A program made the position numbers and the translations under genes. 15,560 bases of DNA, taken from positions 1 through 15,560 of the forward strand of contig SXRG01000076.1 of NCBI GenBank assembly GCA_005793645.1, read 5' to 3'. Positions 11,508 to 15,560 of this stretch are shown in pieces; the stretch's first letter is position 1, and the number at the start of each line of letters is the position of its first letter. Source of the DNA: Burkholderiales bacterium (GTDB lineage: Bacteria > Pseudomonadota > Gammaproteobacteria > Burkholderiales > Thiobacillaceae). The notes below the pieces were generated by a model. That model saw only the letters and a program-made list of their open reading frames with translations, searched no databases and was not told the DNA's origin.

Positions 11508-14500
11508 TTGCGCCTCAAGCACATCCATCTGGCCGGATTCAAGTCTTTCGTGGACCCGGTCAGCATCCCGGCACCCACAAATCTGACCGGCATTGTCGGC
11601 CCGAACGGCTGTGGCAAATCTAATGTCATTGATGCCGTACGCTGGGTCCTGGGCGAATCCAAGGCTCGCGAGTTGCGCGGTGAAACCCTGCAAGATGTCA
11701 TTTTCAATGGCTCCGCGCAGCGCAAGCCCGCTGCCCGTGCGGTGGTTGAGCTCTTGTTCGATAACAGTGATGGGCGAGCGCCCGGCCAATGGGCCTCGTA
11801 TGCTGAGATTTCGGTCAAACGGGTGCTGACCCGCCATGGGGACTCCAGTTATTTTCTCAATAATGTCCATGTCCGCCGTCGCGATGTCACTGACCTGATC
11901 CTCGGCACGGGTTTGGGTGGCGATGCCTATGCCATCATTGAACAGGGAACGATTTCGCGTCTCATCGAGGCCCGTCCGGAAGATTTGCGCGGCCATCTTG
12001 AAGAGGCCGCCGGAGTCTCCAAGTACCGCGAACGGCGGCGTGAGACTGAACACCGCTTGCGCGACACCCGTGAGAATTTGGATCGGGTCGAGGATATCCG
12101 TGGGGAGTTGCAACGCCAGATTGAGCGCCTCACTGTGCAGGCCGAGGTGGCACGGCGGTATTTTGACCTTCAAGCCGAACGGCAATGGCGCGAGGCGCAG
12201 CTCGCCTTGGTGCGACGGCGCGATGCCCAGGCCGTACAGGCGCGCGTTCTGAACGACCAGTTACGGGTCCGGGTTGAGATGGATGCATGTGGCACCACCA
12301 TTCGGCAGGCTGAGCGTCAGGCTGAAGAAGAACGGCAACGCCAGCACGAGAATCTGAATCAACTTAACCAGACGCAGGCGGCCTATTACGCGGCGGGTGC
12401 AGAGGTGACGCGCCTAGAACAAATGATGGCCCACCTACGCGAACAGCGGCATCGGCTCGAGATGGATTTGCAAAGGGTGGATGAACGCCAACGGGCCTTG
12501 CTGGCGGAGACCGCAAGCGCCGACCATGCGCGTACGGATACGGCCCTGGCTTTGAATGCGGCGGAAGCCAAGATCAAGAGATTGGAAGCTGCCTGGGTCA
12601 GTCAGAAATCCGCACTCCCGGAGGTTGAGTCCGCCATGTTGGGGACACGCGCTGCCCATACTATCAGCCAAGGACAACTAGCCAGCCTGCAGCAGGATGC
12701 GGCATTGGCCCGCAATCAGCGTGAACAGTCGATGCGAAGTCTGCAGCAACTAGAACAGCGTATGGATCGCCTGACGCAGGAGTTGGGTCAGCTAGCGCAG
12801 GCAGACCCCCTTGTCATTGAACGCATGGAAACAGAGCATGCCAACGCCGAGGCCGCCTTAATTCAGGCGGACAGCCATCTGTTAGCCGGCCGTAACAGAA
12901 TCGAGACGGCTGAACAGGCTTGGCGCACGGCCCATGCGACGGCTACTGAGACCCAACGCGCCCTACATCACTGTGAGGCTCAGTATGCTGCACTGACTCG
13001 TTTGCAACAACAGAACGAACACTCCGAGACGCAGACGGCGGTGTGGCTGGCCCGTCATAAGCTGACGGACTGCAAACGCTTGTGGCAGATCATTGAGGTC
13101 AATCCACACTGGGAAACGGCTGTTGAAGCGGTTCTTGGGCCGCGTCTAGAAGCCTTAGCAGAGATCCTGAATGCTGACTGGCTTATGGATCTGCCAGGGA
13201 CAAAATCGCCGGTGACGGGGTTGCCACTCAGCCGGTTGGATTTCCCGCTTGGGGGAACGACGACCGCTCCTGTGGACCGGAATTTGTTACCCACAGACCT
13301 GGCACCACTGGCCGAGCAGGTCCGTTGTCAGTCACCGGTACTGCGATCCTTTCTTGATACCGTGTTGGCGGGTGTGGGCTGTGTAGAGGACTTACCGACC
13401 GCTTTGGCGCGCCATGCCGAGCTGCCTTGGGCAACCACTTTGGTGACCCCGGAAGGGCATTGTGTCAGTGCTCACAGTGTGACTCTGAATGCACTCGATC
13501 CGGCGCGACAAGGCATTTTGCGCCGGACACGCGAGTTAGCCGAACTGAATGCGGAGAAGTGCCGTCTGCAGGTTGCAAACGAGGCCAGCCAGAGGCTCTT
13601 AAAAGAAGCAGAGACCGAACGCAACACCGCTCGGGCCAGTCTGGATGCAATGCAGCAGTCCCAGCGTGTGGCGCAGACTCAGGCCCACCAGAGCCAGATT
13701 CGCCTTCTTCATGCACGAGAGGCTGCGCAGCGCCGGGCTGCGCGACAGGCACAGATCGAACACGACCAGGCAGAGATTGCCGTGCAACAAACGGATGAAA
13801 CGACCCGCCGCACGGACTCCGAGACCCGGTTGGCCCACAACAGGACAGCCATTCAGGCGCTGGAGTCCCAATTGCAGAGCCAGCGTCAGGATCTGCAGCG
13901 TGTTGATGCGCAATTATCGGCTCTGCGTACAGCAGAGCGTGAGGCGCAGCAGGCCTTGCAGTCAGAGCAAATGGTTTTGCATACCATGACCCTGCGTCTG
14001 GAACGCTACGCGGCCGAGACCGAGCGGCAGACCGGCGAGGCCCTTCAACTGGAGAGCCACGCAACCCGTGTACGGAACGAATTGGCCACCCTTGTTGAAG
14101 GTCCGCTGATGGCCTCCTTGCAAACAGCGCTTGATGAGCGCCATCGGGCTGAAGCGACCTTGGTTGTGGCTCGCGAAGCCCTGGAAGGGAGTCAACAGGC
14201 GTTGCGTGGCCATGAACAGGCGCGTGTCCAGGCAGAACAAGCCCTTGACCCCTTGCGGGCACGGTTGCAGGCATTGGAACTTAAACACCAAGAGGCCCGT
14301 ATCAAGGAGGCTCAATTTGCTGAACAACTGGCCCAGCACCTGCCGTCGCTTTCCGGGCCGTGGGCCGGGTTTGATGAGGCAGCGGTGGCCGCCACCCTGG
14401 TTGCTGAGGACAAAGAGGCTCGCCTGAGCAGCGAGATGATCCGTTTACACCATGAGATCGAAGTTCTGGGCGCCGTCAACATGGTGGCCTTGGCCGAACT

Positions 14501-15119
14501 GGAGGCCGCCAGTGAGCGTCTGGGCTACCTGAACGCTCAGGTCGCAGACCTGGAGGCGGCGGTGGCAACCCTGGAAGGGGCGATTGCCCGTATTGACGCG
14601 GAAAGTCGTGCCAACTTGCAGTCGGTCTATGACCGTGTCAGCCTGGAATTCAAGACATTTTTCCAAGAGCTTTTTGGAGGTGGTGAAGCGCAACTGGTCC
14701 TGACCGGCGAAGACATACTGGAGGCGGGGTTGAGCATCGTCGCTCAACCACCGGGCAAGAAGAACAGTTCCATTCATCTCCTGTCTGGCGGCGAGAAGGC
14801 CCTGACTGCGCTGTCGCTGGTATTTGCCCTGTTTCGCCTCACTCCAGCCCCATTTTGTCTGCTCGATGAGGTAGATGCGCCCCTCGACGATAGCAACACC
14901 GAGCGCTACTGCCGTCTGGTACAGAAGATGTCGGCCGAGACCCAGTTCCTGTTTATCACCCACAACCGTCTGACCATGGAGATGGCGCGTCACCTGGTCG
15001 GTGTAACCATGCCAGAACCTGGTGTGTCTCGACCTGTAGTGGTTGATGTCGAAGGAGCCTTGCAATTGACCGACAACGCGACCCCCACTCCGTTATCGAC
15101 TCAATTGTCTATGACATGA
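11508..15119 (+). CDS. smc: Chromosome segregation/condensin ATPase SMC
   Basis: The 1203-residue protein is the ATPase subunit of the SMC-ScpAB condensin, which folds and separates the chromosome. The N-terminal head has FKSFVDP and Walker A GPNGCGKS (31-38). A long coiled coil (about 165-510) leads to a hinge (about 515-665, including ETAVEAVLGPRLEALAEIL). The returning coil (about 665-1030) is rich in Gln, Glu, Arg and Ala. The C-terminal head has the signature LLSGGEKALTALSLVFAL (Ser1093), Walker B LLDEVDAPLDD (from 1118) and ITHNRLTMEMARHLVGVTMPEPGVSR. Start: family members begin M-R-L-K-x-I-x-L-A-G-F-K-S-F, and here the codon before RLKHIHLAG is TTG at 11508-11510. The in-frame ATG at 11397 lies inside queF and would add 37 unlike residues. 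The protein is a little longer than many gammaproteobacterial SMCs, mostly coil. The next gene overlaps or nearly overlaps its stop. Confidence 0.95.
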   Translation: MRLKHIHLAGFKSFVDPVSIPAPTNLTGIVGPNGCGKSNVIDAVRWVLGESKARELRGETLQDVIFNGSAQRKPAARAVVELLFDNSDGRAPGQWASYAEISVKRVLTRHGDSSYFLNNVHVRRRDVTDLILGTGLGGDAYAIIEQGTISRLIEARPEDLRGHLEEAAGVSKYRERRRETEHRLRDTRENLDRVEDIRGELQRQIERLTVQAEVARRYFDLQAERQWREAQLALVRRRDAQAVQARVLNDQLRVRVEMDACGTTIRQAERQAEEERQRQHENLNQLNQTQAAYYAAGAEVTRLEQMMAHLREQRHRLEMDLQRVDERQRALLAETASADHARTDTALALNAAEAKIKRLEAAWVSQKSALPEVESAMLGTRAAHTISQGQLASLQQDAALARNQREQSMRSLQQLEQRMDRLTQELGQLAQADPLVIERMETEHANAEAALIQADSHLLAGRNRIETAEQAWRTAHATATETQRALHHCEAQYAALTRLQQQNEHSETQTAVWLARHKLTDCKRLWQIIEVNPHWETAVEAVLGPRLEALAEILNADWLMDLPGTKSPVTGLPLSRLDFPLGGTTTAPVDRNLLPTDLAPLAEQVRCQSPVLRSFLDTVLAGVGCVEDLPTALARHAELPWATTLVTPEGHCVSAHSVTLNALDPARQGILRRTRELAELNAEKCRLQVANEASQRLLKEAETERNTARASLDAMQQSQRVAQTQAHQSQIRLLHAREAAQRRAARQAQIEHDQAEIAVQQTDETTRRTDSETRLAHNRTAIQALESQLQSQRQDLQRVDAQLSALRTAEREAQQALQSEQMVLHTMTLRLERYAAETERQTGEALQLESHATRVRNELATLVEGPLMASLQTALDERHRAEATLVVAREALEGSQQALRGHEQARVQAEQALDPLRARLQALELKHQEARIKEAQFAEQLAQHLPSLSGPWAGFDEAAVAATLVAEDKEARLSSEMIRLHHEIEVLGAVNMVALAELEAASERLGYLNAQVADLEAAVATLEGAIARIDAESRANLQSVYDRVSLEFKTFFQELFGGGEAQLVLTGEDILEAGLSIVAQPPGKKNSSIHLLSGGEKALTALSLVFALFRLTPAPFCLLDEVDAPLDDSNTERYCRLVQKMSAETQFLFITHNRLTMEMARHLVGVTMPEPGVSRPVVVDVEGALQLTDNATPTPLSTQLSMT

Positions 15120-15560
15120 CAGGACAAATGACAGGGCTAACGGAGTTGTTTGCAGAGGATGGGCCGTTTTCTGCAGCCATCCCAGAATTTCGCAGCCGAC
15201 CCATGCAGCAAGCCATGGCCGAGCGTATTACGGAGGCTATCGAACAGTCCGGGATATTGGTCATCGAGGCCGGTACGGGTACTGGCAAGACCCTCGCGTA
15301 TCTGGTACCCGCCCTACAGGCGGGCGGCAAGGTGCTGCTTTCGACGGCTAGCAAGACCTTGCAGGATCAACTTTTCCAGCGCGATCTTCCGGCAGTGCGG
15401 GCGGTCTTGCAGCACCCAGTCAGTACGGCCCTGCTCAAGGGGCGGGCCAATTATGTGTGTCATCTTCATCTTGCCCGTGCACTCGACTCCGGACGCTTTC
15501 ATTCACCGGACGAGGTTCGTGACCTGAAAAAGATCTCGCAGTTTGCTGCCCGTAGCGATA
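15116..15560 (+). CDS. DinG/YoaA-family ATP-dependent DNA helicase, N-terminal fragment
   Basis: 148 codons are present before the right edge of the window. Seen in order: a Q-motif-like FRSRPMQQAMAE (25-36), Walker A EAGTGTGKT (51-59), the Ia-like STASKTLQDQLF (76-87), and KGRANYVC (108-115), whose Cys115 is the expected first ligand of the iron-sulfur cluster in XPD-like superfamily 2 helicases. Such enzymes unwind DNA 5' to 3' and act on repair or collapsed-fork intermediates. Two in-frame ATGs are possible. ATG 15116 overlaps the smc TGA (ATGA), while ATG 15128 lies 8 bases after the stop; the first is chosen because coupled ATGA overlaps also occur twice in the importer operon. Neither has a well-spaced Shine-Dalgarno. 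The fragment cannot distinguish DinG from YoaA; the short N-terminus and single Walker A fit either. Confidence 0.88.
   Translation, partial: MTGQMTGLTELFAEDGPFSAAIPEFRSRPMQQAMAERITEAIEQSGILVIEAGTGTGKTLAYLVPALQAGGKVLLSTASKTLQDQLFQRDLPAVRAVLQHPVSTALLKGRANYVCHLHLARALDSGRFHSPDEVRDLKKISQFAARSD

Noticed and set aside
11438..11818. A 127-codon N-terminal extension of QueF
   Set aside because: The extra part is antisense to the start of smc and unlike QueF; the family start at 11437 gives the full catalytic domain.
13465..14274. A 269-codon open frame on the minus strand inside smc
   Set aside because: It is antisense to the coiled-coil coding region, where Gln/Glu/Ala/Arg-rich codons keep the opposite strand open. 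It has no recognisable domain or ribosome binding site.
1..15560. CRISPR array, tRNA, rRNA, phage genes or an undescribed multi-gene system
   Set aside because: No regularly spaced repeats, cloverleaf-like segments or phage proteins were seen by eye. Every long frame is explained by a known family, so a novel system is not claimed.

Overview
The window is chromosomal DNA from a proteobacterium, most likely a non-enteric gammaproteobacterium. The evidence is a canonical SMC rather than MukB, PpiD, a short (type I) QueF, FabI and an Opp/Dpp-class importer with a two-ATPase fusion protein. The genus cannot be told from the sequence. Nearly all of the window is compact housekeeping DNA. The exception is the first ~560 bases, which are the edge of a restriction/defence region damaged by an insertion sequence.

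Layout. 1-562 (minus strand): the first 33 codons of a type I restriction-modification subunit (hsdM). Just upstream lies a chimeric ORF that joins the start of an IS3-family orfA in frame to the C-terminal part of a GmrSD-like (DUF1524) protein. The IS terminal repeat ends at 562. 581-1417 (minus): fabI with its terminator. 1499-7618 (plus): a four-gene, translationally overlapping ABC importer operon coding for a lipoprotein binding protein, two permeases and a fused double ATPase. The first ATPase domain carries a 30-codon in-frame palindromic insertion. 7615-8847 (minus): an MltD-like lytic transglycosylase with a LysM domain, tail to tail with the operon and sharing a TTAA stop. 8848-9121: a divergent regulatory region with a good promoter and a hairpin-rich leader. 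9122-11011 (plus): ppiD. 11018-11437 (minus): queF. 11508-15119 (plus): smc, apparently from a TTG start. 15116-end (plus): the N-terminal part of a DinG/YoaA-type helicase.

How the genes work together. FabI supplies acyl chains for membrane lipids and PpiD assists folding of exported proteins. MltD cuts peptidoglycan, and the adjacent peptide importer could plausibly take up wall-derived or other peptides (inference). QueF makes a queuosine precursor, SMC organises the chromosome, and the DinG/YoaA helicase, immediately downstream of smc, acts in DNA repair.

I see no convincing novel multi-gene system. The points most worth following are the IS/GmrSD fusion next to hsdM, the in-frame palindromic element in the ATPase, the structured ppiD leader, and the overlapping divergent -10 boxes shared by fabI/importer and queF/smc. 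No tRNA, rRNA or CRISPR array was found. No gene-free stretch exceeds 300 bases.
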